Assembly (NCBI GenBank): GCA_021904315.1
Contig: CM038913.1
Location: forward strand, 1 to 64,000
DNA from: Sphagnum magellanicum
Lineage: Eukaryota; Streptophyta; Sphagnopsida; Sphagnales; Sphagnaceae
Length of the DNA: 64,000 bases
Reading direction: 5' to 3'
The notes beneath the pieces are model-generated. The model saw nothing but the letters and a program-made list of their open reading frames with translations, was not told the origin of the DNA and did no database searches. Positions 47,936 to 59,398 of this stretch are shown here, one piece after another (position 1 is the first letter of the stretch; each line of letters starts with the position of its first letter). The position numbers and the translations under genes were made by a program.

Positions 47936-50900
47936 CTTTTCCTCGGCACAAGTGCCAAGAGAAAGAGCCACAAACATATCACGAAGCGCCACGCTCGCGA
48001 TATCAGAGGTGCAACATCTCCTCTCCTTTTCTTCTTCGCGCCAAGAAGAACTTTTCTATTCCTCTTCATATTGTCGGCTCAAAATCCCCCTCCTTCCCAG
48101 ATCTGTAATGACCTTTTCTTCTACTGTCTTGCCTCTGTCAACATTCTCTTCCTCTACTACCTTGCCTCCCTCTCACAAAAATATCTTCCTCTACTCTCTT
48201 GTCATACCTCAACAATCATTTTCTCGATTGTATTGCACTCTACCGACAATCTCATACTCTTGTCCTCCCCCCAAAAATCTTTCCTCCTTGATACCCTCCT
48301 CTTGTGCATCTTCTTCTTTAGCGTCTTTCACTGCTCTCCTCGAAGCGCGTTGAATGTGTGGTCACGCTGCCTTATCTGTTCCCAACCCTCGCGCGTCATG
48401 CCTAGCCGTTCGCTGTACGCGTTTTCTTGGCATATTCGCTGCAGAATATTCCACCTACGCGTCTTTTCCAATCCAGTACAGTGTTTCAGTCGATTTCCGA
48501 TTCACTACCATGTTCAGGGCAACATGGCAGAGATATTACTCTGTATAACACACAGCTCGTTTGAAATTTGTTGCTATCCAGTTGTTGCAGCAACGATTGC
48601 AGAGAAAGAAACGAACTGATGCAGGGAGCAGAAAACCTGAAGAGAATTGTAGGCCAGAGGTGTTTCTGAACAGTGAATTTTCGAATTTCTACCAGTCCTA
48701 AACAGATGCAAAGGAGGTTATGGTCAGTTCTCAACTTCTTGAGAATACACATGGTGTAAGTGCATCATCAGATTGTGTTTATAGTCTCGGAATTTCTCTG
48801 ATTCTATGATCAAATTTTCTTCTTAGTTTTGTTAGAACATGAGAATCTAGCAACAAACATTGAGATTGACAGTCAGTTTGAATTCATTGGATTAGGATTC
48901 CATCAGGTGGAACTGGATTGAAGTGAAAAAATGAGTTGTGGACATTTCCAATATATCAGTATGATGAAGAACATTGAGCACATTGATCTGCAGAAGTCAA
49001 CATAGAACAAACAACACTTACAGGTTCATTCACTCCCTCCCCAAATGCCAACAATGATCAGCTGAAAGGCAAATCAGATTGTGAATTCAAATCATGTTCA
49101 AATCATGATCTTGTGGAGTCCAATGATTCTGTTAAACCTTGATTGGCAGGTTGGTTTCATTGTTAAATTCATTCTGTAGTAATTGTTTCACAGGATTCTT
49201 ACTTTGTTGATATTGGAAAATTTCAAAACTGAGAGTTTCTCCATTGAATGTGCTTACTGTTTGCATCTAACATCCAAAGATAGTTAGATTGGAGTTAGGA
49301 AAGAACTTGTATTGGATGATCAGTTTGCAGAGTTGAGCGTTATCAAAATCTAGGCTTCCCCCTTAAGTGCTCTTGTTTTGGGTTACCTGAGTTTAGGGTT
49401 TAGAGGCTCTTGGCACTGATCAGAAAGATTATGAAACAGTTCAGTTCATGGGTGTCAAGAAAAAAAGAAGCAGCCTTATTCAATGTTGAACTTTTTTGAG
49501 TCATGTATGTATCTTCTCCTGCAACCTTGTCAATTTGTTTCAGAGAATTGCTCAGCACTTATTCTCAACTTGGCAGATTTGGAACAGCTTCTGTTCAATT
49601 CACAGCAATTGCAAGTGAATTCATGCCTTCAAACTTGTGACTTATCATGCAGTTGGGAAGGGATAAATGGACACTTTGTGCACTGAGCATAGCATATCAT
49701 GCAATTCCTTGAGCTGGCTTCAGATGGTGATCAGTCATCATGCACTGCTATGCAAATGCTGTTGGTAATGTTCTGCAGCTCAATGCACTTTACAGGTTTT
49801 TAAAATTTTGTTTCACAGCATTCCTATTCTGGGCATCAGCACATAAGAAGGCAGTCAGTGGCGGTATTCAATTCTGAAGTTCACGAAGAAGTTGGTTGGT
49901 TGACATTTAACATGACAGGTATGTTACATGCTGCTTGAGGAGAAAGCAGACTGCATCTTGACTTCTACTGGCCAAGAAGAGGTTGGGAGTTGCAGCAGTC
50001 ATCAACGAGCAGTGCTCAGTTCAGTAGACCAGCTCCAGATTGTGAATGCAGTTGGTTCATGTATGCTAGGAGCTTCAATGGAGACAGAAAACTTGTTAGT
50101 GTTGTGCTGTTGAGAAAGTCTCTGTAAGTAATTATACTGATGTGATATTTTTGCCTTTTATAAAGCTTGTTTTTTCTTCATGACTACTCAACACTGTCTA
50201 TGTTCAATACTATTCAGGCCAATTGTTGTGTCTTGTTTTTATTACAAAGAACCAGTGATCAGTGTGTGGCCCTCTATAGACTTTGCTGTCTGTCATAGGT
50301 GAGCTTCACATTCAATGGTCTCCTTGGGAAGGACTCATTTCACAATCACAAGGTCACTCAGGTGTTTGAAGGGGACTTTTGTTTTCAGGCTGTAACATAT
50401 GTCTATGGTTCCTGTGTTTGCAAAGACCTTCCAGTGTTTTCCGAAAGCATGAGTGAAATGTGATCTGATTTGGTGTGAACTTTGAAGGATCACAGAAAAG
50501 GGTTCTCAATCTGGAAGCTGTTGTTTTTTCGCTCTTGGTTTGCTAGGCTCCTTTACATTTCATGGGATCTTATGAAAAAGAAGTCTGAAAGAGAGGACCT
50601 AATTCAGGCTATCTGAAGAAGCAGCTATCCAAAGGTATTGCATTGTTAGGAGGGTTTGATGATTGAAAGCATCAATTATGTGATCATCCAGGGTGAAGCA
50701 CTCCAACAGTGATCTTTCTATTTACCTCATGATTGTTTAGTTGAGGATCACTTGGGGGCACAGGGGTGACAAAGAAAAACCTTTTTAATCAAATCATATG
50801 CAACTGCGTGAAGCTTTTAGATCATCCAGTATCTCAATAATGTACTATTGCACCAAAATAATCAATCACATACCGATTGTTTGAACAGGCTAGATTTTCT

Positions 50901-53281
50901 GGAACAGGACCCCAAGCTGGAGTGAGAACGAGGTGTGAATTTTTCAAATCAATTGCACTTCTTTTGTTGTCGCCAGATGCAAGAAAGGTTTTCGGAAGCA
51001 CCGCAACCAAAACATATTGCAGTTGTGTTCCATGTAGACATCTAACGCCCTGGACTTACCTCCTGTCCCCAGAGTAGGGGTTTCGACACTGTTACTGGCT
51101 CAATGCATTGAGAGAGAGAAAGAGCGAGCTTTTCTGTCTCCGGTTCGTCGATGGAGAAAGAGGAATTATCTCGCAATACTGGATCCTACTATCCTCCGAC
51201 GATTGTGCAAAGAATGTCGAATGGTGATATCTGATGATGTTTCATTATATGAACAATGCTTTTCGGTTCTCGACTTCACTATCCCCTAGAAGAACCTAGA
51301 GGAAGTCACAAACAGAAAGACAGCGAAGGTCTCAGTAGTTTTGCTTCCACAGAGCTGGCAAGTCTCTGACAAGACTCGCTTTCCGGAACAAAGCATTATC
51401 AAAGATCACAGACCCACTTCGAGCACGATCCACATCTGATGAACTACGGCAAAACAGAAAACAACCCCCTGCTGCACATATGGGAAAGCCGAGCTGCTGG
51501 ATTGCAAATCAAGCTGGAAGGAAAAGAAATGAAAAAAGCAGAAAACTTACGGCTAGTAAGGCCGTCGCCAAGAGGATCTAACAATGTCAAATCAAAGAAA
51601 AACGAAGTAGACAGACACTCCAGCGACCCGGGCCTGTTCTTTTCTTTGCACGCACTAGTATCCAGACCGGGTCCACGAAGTTAGCAGGACCCATAAAACA
51701 TCTGAGCATGGATATCATTTGTGCGCACAAGAGTCGACGTGCGCAGCTACAGCTGCACAACGCTTGGAAGTTCTAGATTATGGAGTTGAAGGTGCACAAG
51801 ATCTACAACCACAAAAACTCAGTCTCGCAAGAAACCCTACTCTTCACATCGACGCAGTCGCAATAGCCATCGAGACAACGTCGCTCCTCAATAGCATTTC
51901 TTGCCACGTACACCACCTATTTATTAAGGATGAGAGTTGTAACGAGTGACAAAGCTTATGGGTTGCTGGGCGTCCGATAAAAACCGTAATGGCCTCTGCC
52001 ATATGGCTGGTGCCAACAAATCTAAACGGTGTTGGTGCAGAAACGATTCAGAAATCAGAAAACTCCCAATACACCCCCTACACAATTCCCCTTCAGTCTC
52101 GCTACAGAGGTTGTCACGAGGTTACAAACTTCTCCACGCCGAAACGCTTCCCCCCTGGTCTAAATACATGAGGTTACGAGCGAAGAATTTTGGGTTAAGG
52201 ATATAGGAGAAAGTGTGGTGCCATTTCTTGCGATCAGAAATGAGAAGGATCTCAACACTAAACAATCACAAATCAGGTGATCCGGCAGATAATACCAAAC
52301 AGATGGCGACATTCAGTAATCATTGCATGATTTTCTGCGATTTCTGTCTTGCGCAGGAAAATCTTGATGAACAGAGAGAGGGGGGGGGCCTTTGTAGACC
52401 TTAGAAGGTTTTGGTTGCAATTCCTCCCATGTTCCAGAAAGGAGAGAGGAAATAACTTTGGATCACCTAATAGGAGAACAGGACAACCTAGTCTTATCTT
52501 CACAATCTAGTTCTCATCTTTCTTTCCCCGTTGCAGCCTCGTTGAGACACACTTGCTGGCATCACCAACAGTGCCTGCAAGAACCAAAGACCCGAGAAAA
52601 ATGGATTAAATTTGCATCCTTGACAGAGATTGTTCTCGAAGGTCTTATAGGTGGAATGTGCAGCCAGTGTGGAGGTGGTTGTTGTCCAGATTCTTGAAGA
52701 CAACTCTACAAAACTGTAGCTGATGAGGCCCATGTGCAAAACTGTTTGCCGACCAGCTTTCTTGCTATGGTGACAGAAGCAACAACACTTGTTATATAGC
52801 ACCAATTCCATATCTCGGCACCAACAATCTTGCCAATCATCAAATAAAACACTCACCATACTCTTTGAATTTTCAGCAGCAATTCCAATCATAAGACGTT
52901 CTTACATGGTCTTCTACTTCAACTTGAGATGCTCTTTACAAATGTCTGTAACTCAATTACAGTAGTGACAAGTTAAAACCCTCACAATATTAGTTATTTT
53001 TACATGGCCGTGAGAAAAAATTAATTATCCTGACCATCTAAGGGAAGACCTTTTGCGGGAAAATAATAAAATCATTATCACCACCATAGTGTCCAGCAGA
53101 CAGATTCCTGTTGATTATATTTATGAGTTTCACTTCATTATTTTCTCTATGGGAAAAGCAAGCTGCGGGATCTGAAAAATTTAATGAAGGGTTTTGCAGG
53201 AACTAAAAAATTGTCTCCCATTGGCGTGGGAAAATTATGTGGGAAAATTTAATTATTTGCATTCTTCAGAAAGTTTGGGGT
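47936..53281. other. Interval without a supported gene
   Basis: Composition is less AT-rich than the left part, notably 47930-48620 and 51000-52500, so transcribed leaders or decayed genes may be present. A 240-codon frame at 47897-48619 is Ser/Phe/Leu-rich without a recognisable domain. An ATG at 51151 opens a 27-codon frame (MEKEELSRNTGSYYPPTI) that ends in TGA and could be the first exon of something. An open frame at 52500-52892 on the minus strand is also unrecognised. I support none of these as genes. Confidence 0.4.
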
Positions 53282-53750
53282 TTAACATATCTCTACAGTA
53301 TTCACTTCTTTCAGGCAGAGACCTGACTGTATGTTCACACCAGGCTCTTCTTTTCTGAGTAATTCAACATTTGCCTTGAGATCCCATTTGCCACCAGCAG
53401 CAAGGGGCTTGATTGCAGCCCATAGCCTGCAGCATTGCCAGGTTCTAAATCCAGAATTCGACTGGCAACTTGTTCTCCCATCTCCCAATTACAATGAACT
53501 CTGCAAACCATGAGTAAGGCCATCCACACAAGGCCATTTTGGTTTGCAGGACATTGTATTGATGAAATCCTCTGCCTCTTGCAGATGGCATTTGAAGAAT
53601 GTAGGTTGGTTGATGAACGGATCATATAGAGCAACTGTGAATTTAATATGATTGTTAGTTGTAGCCTTTTTGACATGTATGCAAAATGCAAAAGCTTTGA
53701 GGATGTTTAACGAGTCTTCAACAAAATGCCCAAACTCATAGACATTCAAT
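53282..53750 (-). pseudogene. PPR protein relic (PLS-type C-terminal part), partly inverted
   Basis: On the minus strand, 53600-53290 encodes LQEAEDFINTMSCKP, then (after a one-base frame change) WMALLMVCRVHCNWEMGEQV, ILDLEPGNAAGY and ANVELLRKEEPGV. This is the typical end of plant PLS-class pentatricopeptide proteins (last PPR motifs plus E domain), which bind organellar RNA for editing. On the plus strand, 53650-53745 encodes SCSLFDMYAKCKSFEDV, a stop, then RVFNKMPKL, an upstream PPR motif of the same kind but in the opposite orientation. Frameshifts, a TAA and the inversion show this is a rearranged relic. Confidence 0.75.
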
Positions 53751-53902
53751 TCACAACTAACTAAAATTATCTATTGATGAACATCCTTGCCTTATTTGAT
53801 TGTTGATAAACCTCCACATGCATTTAAGACTACTATAAAATTGACAAAATTCAACATCACTTTTTCTTGTATATGTTAATATATTTTAATGTTTTTTACT
53901 GT

Positions 53903-54915
53903 CATGACCCTAGCTTTGGACTTGTGAACAAAACAAGGGCTTGCAAAGGTGCGAACAAAAAAAAAGCTCGAAAGTTACATTTTACATTCCCAAGAGTGTA
54001 CGAGAATGTGAAGGGATAAACCCACACATCCAAATGGGTTCCCACTTTGGGAATTGGACTTTCGATGAATTTCCTAATTTTCAAAAAGGTATTTTACGGG
54101 TTAGAATTCATTGGATTAAAAAATATCTTATACCATTGGAAAGTTCTTCAAACATAAATATTTAAAATGGGGTTGCATGACTCATTTGAATATTTAAAAC
54201 ATAATTTATGATTAAAAGAAGGGTTGAAAATCAAACTATCAATTTGACTCCCAACCATTAAAAATTAAAAATCGTCCTAAAATACGTGTGTGAGAGTGAC
54301 ATGTCACATATCGTTGAAAAACTTTCAATGAAGGCTATAATTTTGTTTTAAACCTCACCTTAATCAAAGGTTTGCATGAGAAGTTATGGCCCTGCAAAGT
54401 GTCGAGAGTCCTAATTTTGGGAATTTCAAGATTTTCAACTTGGGAGTCATGGAACAGAATGACATTTGAATATAGCTTTTGTGACTAATCACAAAAAATA
54501 TTGTAAAGGGGAGGGTGGTGGCTTCCTTAAGTTCGAGCGGTGGTGAGTTTTGTGAGTACGTGTATGCTTTTGATTTTTCCACACATCAAAAATGTTTCAA
54601 CTTTGGACTAATCAACTTGTTGTTAAGTTATGCAAGTTTATGTCAATGATTGACCACTTGTCATTTGTTTTAATCCTCCTCTTGGAACTCCAACATGCCC
54701 ATGTACCTTCGTAATGTTGCAAATTAAGAAACATATCTCAATTTATTTTTCTTTTGTTGTTTTCATTTTCAGTTTAAGTCCTCATTTTGGAGTTTCAACA
54801 CGCCCCTCTATCTCCGTAGTGTTACGAGTTAGAGAACGTATTTCAATTCTTTTTTCTTCCATTGTTTTTACTTTCAGACTCACATTTAAATCTTTCAAGG
54901 ACTGTGATAGTGTGT
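53903..54915 (+). repeat. Dispersed repeat, copy 3, with internal duplication
   Basis: This copy is collinear with copies 1 and 2: ATCAATTTGACTCCC near 54238, GGGGAGGGTGGTGGCTTCC near 54508, GTGGTGAGTTTTGTG, and CGCCCCTCTATC near 54803. The segment beginning TCCTC.(C/A)TTTGGA at 54675 is repeated at 54779 (period about 104), so the right part is duplicated in this copy only. PPR relics lie on both sides. CG sites are largely decayed. Confidence 0.7.
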
Positions 54916-54929
54916 TATCTATGCTTCTC

Positions 54930-55140
54930 CATGTTTGACATGACCATGGTTGCCCAAGAAACGAAATCATGATCGTACATTCTGTTGAAAACTTTGTAAG
55001 CATCTTCTACGCTACCACACTTGATGTACATATTGATGAGACTGGTGTTCACAAAGACATCATATTCATAACTATAAAATTTGTGTATGAATGTGTTTGC
55101 TTTCTTGCAGTATTTGCAACTTTGTACATGCTTTGAGCAC
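54930..55140 (-). pseudogene. PPR motif relic
   Basis: The minus strand encodes TSLINMYIKCGSVEDAYKVF followed by NRMYDHDFVSWATMV (about 55048-54938). This is a textbook plant PPR P/L/S motif run. It is preceded by a frame-broken leader with a TGA. It lies upstream, in the same orientation, of the C-terminal PPR relic at 53600-53290, from which it is separated by dispersed repeat copy 3. The two probably derive from one gene. Confidence 0.75.
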
Positions 55141-57534
55141 TAGAACAAAACAAAAGGTGTTTGGAGTCATGCATTCTCTTTTCATTTGCTGGAAAAACCC
55201 AATGACTTGTTCCCACTGCCCAAATTTCACACACATTCCAAGTTGGGCATTCGATGCTCATTTGTCCACTCCTTGGAGCCATGGTAGCAAGTTTAGCTTT
55301 CACCCGACGAGGATTGTGTTTGCAGTTCAGCCAAAGTGGGTGTAGTGTTTTCTTGTGTTGGATAAGGGGAAATCTCGCATTCTTCTTCACTATTTTTGCT
55401 AGTTTCTTGTCCCACCACCGTGAAGGATCCAAGAGGGACTCTCACCAACGTTTCTATACAACCAATTCCTGTTGACAAAAATGACTGGGGCGATTTTTTA
55501 TGTTGATGCCCGGTTCTATTTCTTCCATCCATTCTGTTGCGGAAAGAAGATCAATAGAATTGCAGAATTTTTGTTGTTGAGCATAGCTGGGGTTGCTTGA
55601 TTTCTCTTGAGGACCACCACTCTTCTTCTTCGTCCCCATGAGTGATGGTGGTCCTTTTATGTAAGAACTCAAGACAACAAGGACTGTTCCGTGCTGCACT
55701 GAACAATTGCACTTCTCGGACCGATAAAAAAAAACACATTCCTTCCCAATGGACATCATCATTTGCGAAACAGAGAAACCCTACAGAAAAAGGAGAAATC
55801 GAACAGAACTGGAGCAACAACACTCATGAGCTCCCATATATCTTCCGCCCAATAGTATGAAACTCTACCAAACACATGCATCTAGCCTCATCCACATTAC
55901 GTGCGGAATATGATTCCTAGTTTGCTTTGATTGTTGGAACTTGGCGCAGATTTTTTGCATCGTTGTTCATCAGTCCATTTCCAGAATTGTTTGGAGATTT
56001 ACTTAGCAACTTGGCTTTTCAGACGTACTTTCTCTTTTGGGTTTCTTAGCTCGAGGATCCGAAGTTTGGGTTCTGTGTTGTGTTCTCTAATAAGGGGATG
56101 GTGGGGTTCGGCGAAATACAAAAAGTATTGCAGTGGTGTTATGGCTCGTTCAACCATCTGTTTTGTTGAGACCATTTTCGTGCTTCAAGCTCAGAGTTGT
56201 TGCTACATACCCAAGATCCGCTCGTCTCTCGATCTGGGATCATCAATCAAAAGCTTTAGGAATTAGGTAAGCTCATTTATTCTAGCGGAAGCAATTTCCA
56301 ACAATTTTTGTTTGTAAGTCTTTCTGATGGGTGTTTTTTTCTTTGGGTCCATTGTCAAGCTTTTGAGGATCGTTGTAAGGAGTCTTTTACTTTTGGGCTA
56401 GATTCGGCAACATCTTTTTCAGCATCAAGTGTCAGCAAAAGCTTTGTTGCTTCGAGTTACAACTACGTTGCAAGCGCTTGTTGGATTCTGATTATCAAGG
56501 AACTTCATGTTGAGTGCTACCTTGAATTGCCAACCCATGTTCGAATCTTTCTCGAAAGAATGTCATGGGTCTCTAGTAAACCAACTGGTAATTTGTGGGA
56601 TGGGATCAGATTCTTGGGCCTTGCAAGTCCTGCATGGCAGAATCAGAGTCTTTCTTCTTCCTTCATCAGTATTTATGGCAAGCAAGTCTATGTGATAGTT
56701 GTCAAAAAGATGTTTCTTTTTTCTGGAGTTCACCTCCTCATTGCTTGTGGAATTCAGAAAGAATTCTCACGTCTGTTTCTGCAAGATTTAGTGCACAGAT
56801 TTCCAAATGGTTTGAGATCTCCCTCACTATTTAAATGTTTTCTGGTAAGAAGTGTGGATTTTGGAGATTCTGGATTTCAAAGGAGAGCTTTGAAAACTAC
56901 ATTTTCTTGGGATGCCATTGAACCTTTCAAAGATATATAATCATCTTTTTTCTCGGGTAATTTCTCTTTGCTGACAGGTTGTTGATTTTGTTGTTGATCA
57001 GCCCAGAATTGATGTATCTGATTCATGGTAGATTACATTTGTTTTGCAGTGATGTTCCTAGCCTAGGGACTGGTTTTGAAGGTTCCCTCCAGTTGTAGCA
57101 TTCAGTGCCAAGTTTGGCTTGAACAAAATCTCTGCTTGATATAGTGTTGTTTTTCTAATCCTAATCTTTCATTTAAAGTGCAGATGATCCTTGCTGACAG
57201 TAACATAGAGAAGTTAAAGGTGCAATGTTTCAAGTTGTGTGCAGCAGTTTGCAGTATGGAAAGGAAGAGCGGCAACACAACAATTGGAAGCTTACATCTG
57301 CCATAGTCAAACACGTTTGTTTTTACATTTTGTACACCATGTGTTGCTGATTTGCAATCTCTAAAAGAAGGTAATTTGTGGAATAGAAGATGCAGAAGCA
57401 TGGGATCTTGGTTTAAGTTGTATCACTTTTGATGCTTGTTTAGTAGTGTGTAGTTGTGTTTTAAGGATTTAAGTATAGGAGGATCAGAAGTTGTCCAAGG
57501 GATCTCTAACTCTTGATGTTCGAAGATGCAACAA
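55141..57534. other. Interval without a supported gene; 210-codon open frame
   Basis: The plus strand has open frames at 55931-56266 and 56308-56940 (210 codons, opening at TTG; no ATG until about 56561). The products are Ser/Phe/Leu-rich with no recognised motif. They lie on the same strand and just upstream of the glycoside-hydrolase pseudogene and might be its former leader or 5' exons. I see no domain to support that. Confidence 0.4.
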
Positions 57535-59398
57535 TATTCAGGGCGAGTACTCGAACCACCACCAACAAACTCAAATTGGTGGGATAAAAAGTGTTTCTCT
57601 GGAGCCATAGTTGTTCAAGACAATCATACATGGGATCAAACGCAAAGTTTCAAATATCTTATGTACTATTATGGGTAGGATTCAGATCTCTGGGCCAGAA
57701 GAGTGACATTGTTCAACCCTTATCTACCCACAAGCAGAGTTGGCATGGCAGTAAGCCATGATGGAGTGTCTTTCACTTGATATAAAGGCCACCTTAGTGG
57801 AGGTGCAATAATGGATCCATCGCCAGATTCTGAAGCTTTTGATGTTGTTCATTTGGGAGTCAGCAATGTAGTGTTTGACACCAATGCAGGTGATTGGTCT
57901 ATGTATTATTTTGGAGGCAGCTTTGATGAATAACCTCTACCTGGAGGCTCTGCAGAAAATAAATTCAAGTGTGGTTGTCTATCAATCATCTCCTACAACC
58001 ACTCAAGAAAGTAGAACCTTTTGAGGATTCTGCATACACATGTATCACCAAGGTTCACAAGTCAGCATATCATATTTGAAGAATGGATGTAGGAGATTTT
58101 TTGAAGTTAAGAATCATTACCAGCTGATACTTGAAACCTCTAGTGTCATTCATGTCAAGGCATGAGCCAATTGTCACCGTGTTTTCTGGCAAAAGTCATA
58201 GTGCTTCAGGTTACAGAGCATGAACTGGAGATTTTTGTGTTGATGCTTTGTGACTTGACTTGGTGATGTAAGGGGTGTGATGTTGTAGCCAGGATTAGCT
58301 ATGTCTAGAGATGGGCTCTCATTTGAAGACTGAAAGGGTCCAATTCTAGAACTTAGAGATGCAGATTCTTGGGACAAGAATGGAGTTTCCTGGCCACGAG
58401 TGATCCCACCCAAAGGTATATATGATCTTACATTCCTATAGTGGTGAAACCCTTTTGCACTCTTTGATGTGTTTGGATCTTCATCAAAACATGGAACACA
58501 TCACATGCATGAGAACACTAAAAATTCCTTGGGTGCTGATGGGTTTGGAGGAACTTCAAAATTAACAGCCCTGATACTGGTACCTCTTGGTTTTGACATT
58601 GAAATGAATAGTTTGAGGGCCCTTCCTGTTATGTTGTTGCAATATTCCACTTTGATTTATGTATGGGTTGGAATACTTTCTATGACACAAAAATACTAAA
58701 AGACTCTTCTTCCAGTCACAGATGACCTCTGGAAAGTTCTTTTCAAGCAGACTTTTTTTTCTTCTGGTGCAAGGGAGGCAGGTTTCCTAGAGACTCATAT
58801 GAGGTGGGCAAACTCTTAGACTTCATTGTCTGGCAAATGCAAACTCACATAACCATGTACTATATGTAATCAGGAGGTGAAGATGGGAAATGGTTTATGA
58901 CCTATCACACACATGAGATAAAAGGACCAACAGGAGTTGGGTGTTTTTCACCCAGTGTAGCCACATCAACAGATGGAGAGATTGGGTGAAGGGTGGTAAA
59001 ATTCTGTCACCAGGTGCCCCAGGCTCATGGGATGAGGGAGGTGTTTCTGTCCACCATATGCTTAAAATTGGTGACTGATTTGTGACGTTCTATGAAGGCT
59101 CAGATTTCAAGTTTTAGTTTGCTGTTGGGTTACTGTCTCTGATGATGGAATTATCTGGGAGAGAGATCAGAACTATGGAACTAAACTTGGAGGACCAATT
59201 TTAAAGCCCCGGACAAGAGAGGATATCTGGGATAATGTGTTGGTGGGAACTCATGTTTTGGCAATGGAAGATGGAAGCTTCAGGATGTACTATTTGGGTG
59301 TTGGAAAAATTGAGGGTGACAATACCTCTCAGCAAGGGCTTGAACTTGCAGTTAGTGATGGTGAAAATTATCGATCATGGAGGAGGTTCAATGAATGA
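57535..59398 (+). pseudogene. Beta-propeller glycoside hydrolase (GH43/GH32-like) pseudogene
   Basis: Several plus-strand blocks in the right order read as one protein of the arabinanase/levansucrase/invertase type. They are GRVLEPPPTNSNWWDKK (57542), YLMYYYG and a stop (57655), VSHDGVSFT-stop-YKGHLSGGAI (57758), DWSMYYFGGSFDE (57891), KILSPGAPGSWDEGGVSVHH (58998), SDDGIIWERDQNYGTK (59134), ILKPRTREDIWDN (59201), THVLAMEDGSFRMYYLGVGK (59250) and LELAVSDGENYRSWRRFNE (59341). WWD/SWDEGG and DGS.RMYYLG repeats are typical of five-bladed propeller hydrolases acting on plant glycans. TGA replaces TGG in at least one blade, and TAA/TGA stops and frameshifts recur, so it is dead. Intron and exon limits were not resolved, particularly for 58000-58980. 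Confidence 0.7.

Noticed and set aside
47897-48619. 240-codon plus-strand open frame
   Set aside because: It is Ser/Phe/Leu-rich, shares no domain, overlaps frames of similar length on both strands and partly overlaps a diverged tandem repeat.
56308-56940. 210-codon plus-strand open frame
   Set aside because: It opens at TTG with no early ATG, has no recognisable motif, and overlaps shorter frames; kept only as a note in the interval entry.
57423-57608. Minus-strand open frame opposite the hydrolase pseudogene
   Set aside because: The plus strand of the same bases gives the propeller-hydrolase blocks, so this frame is a shadow.
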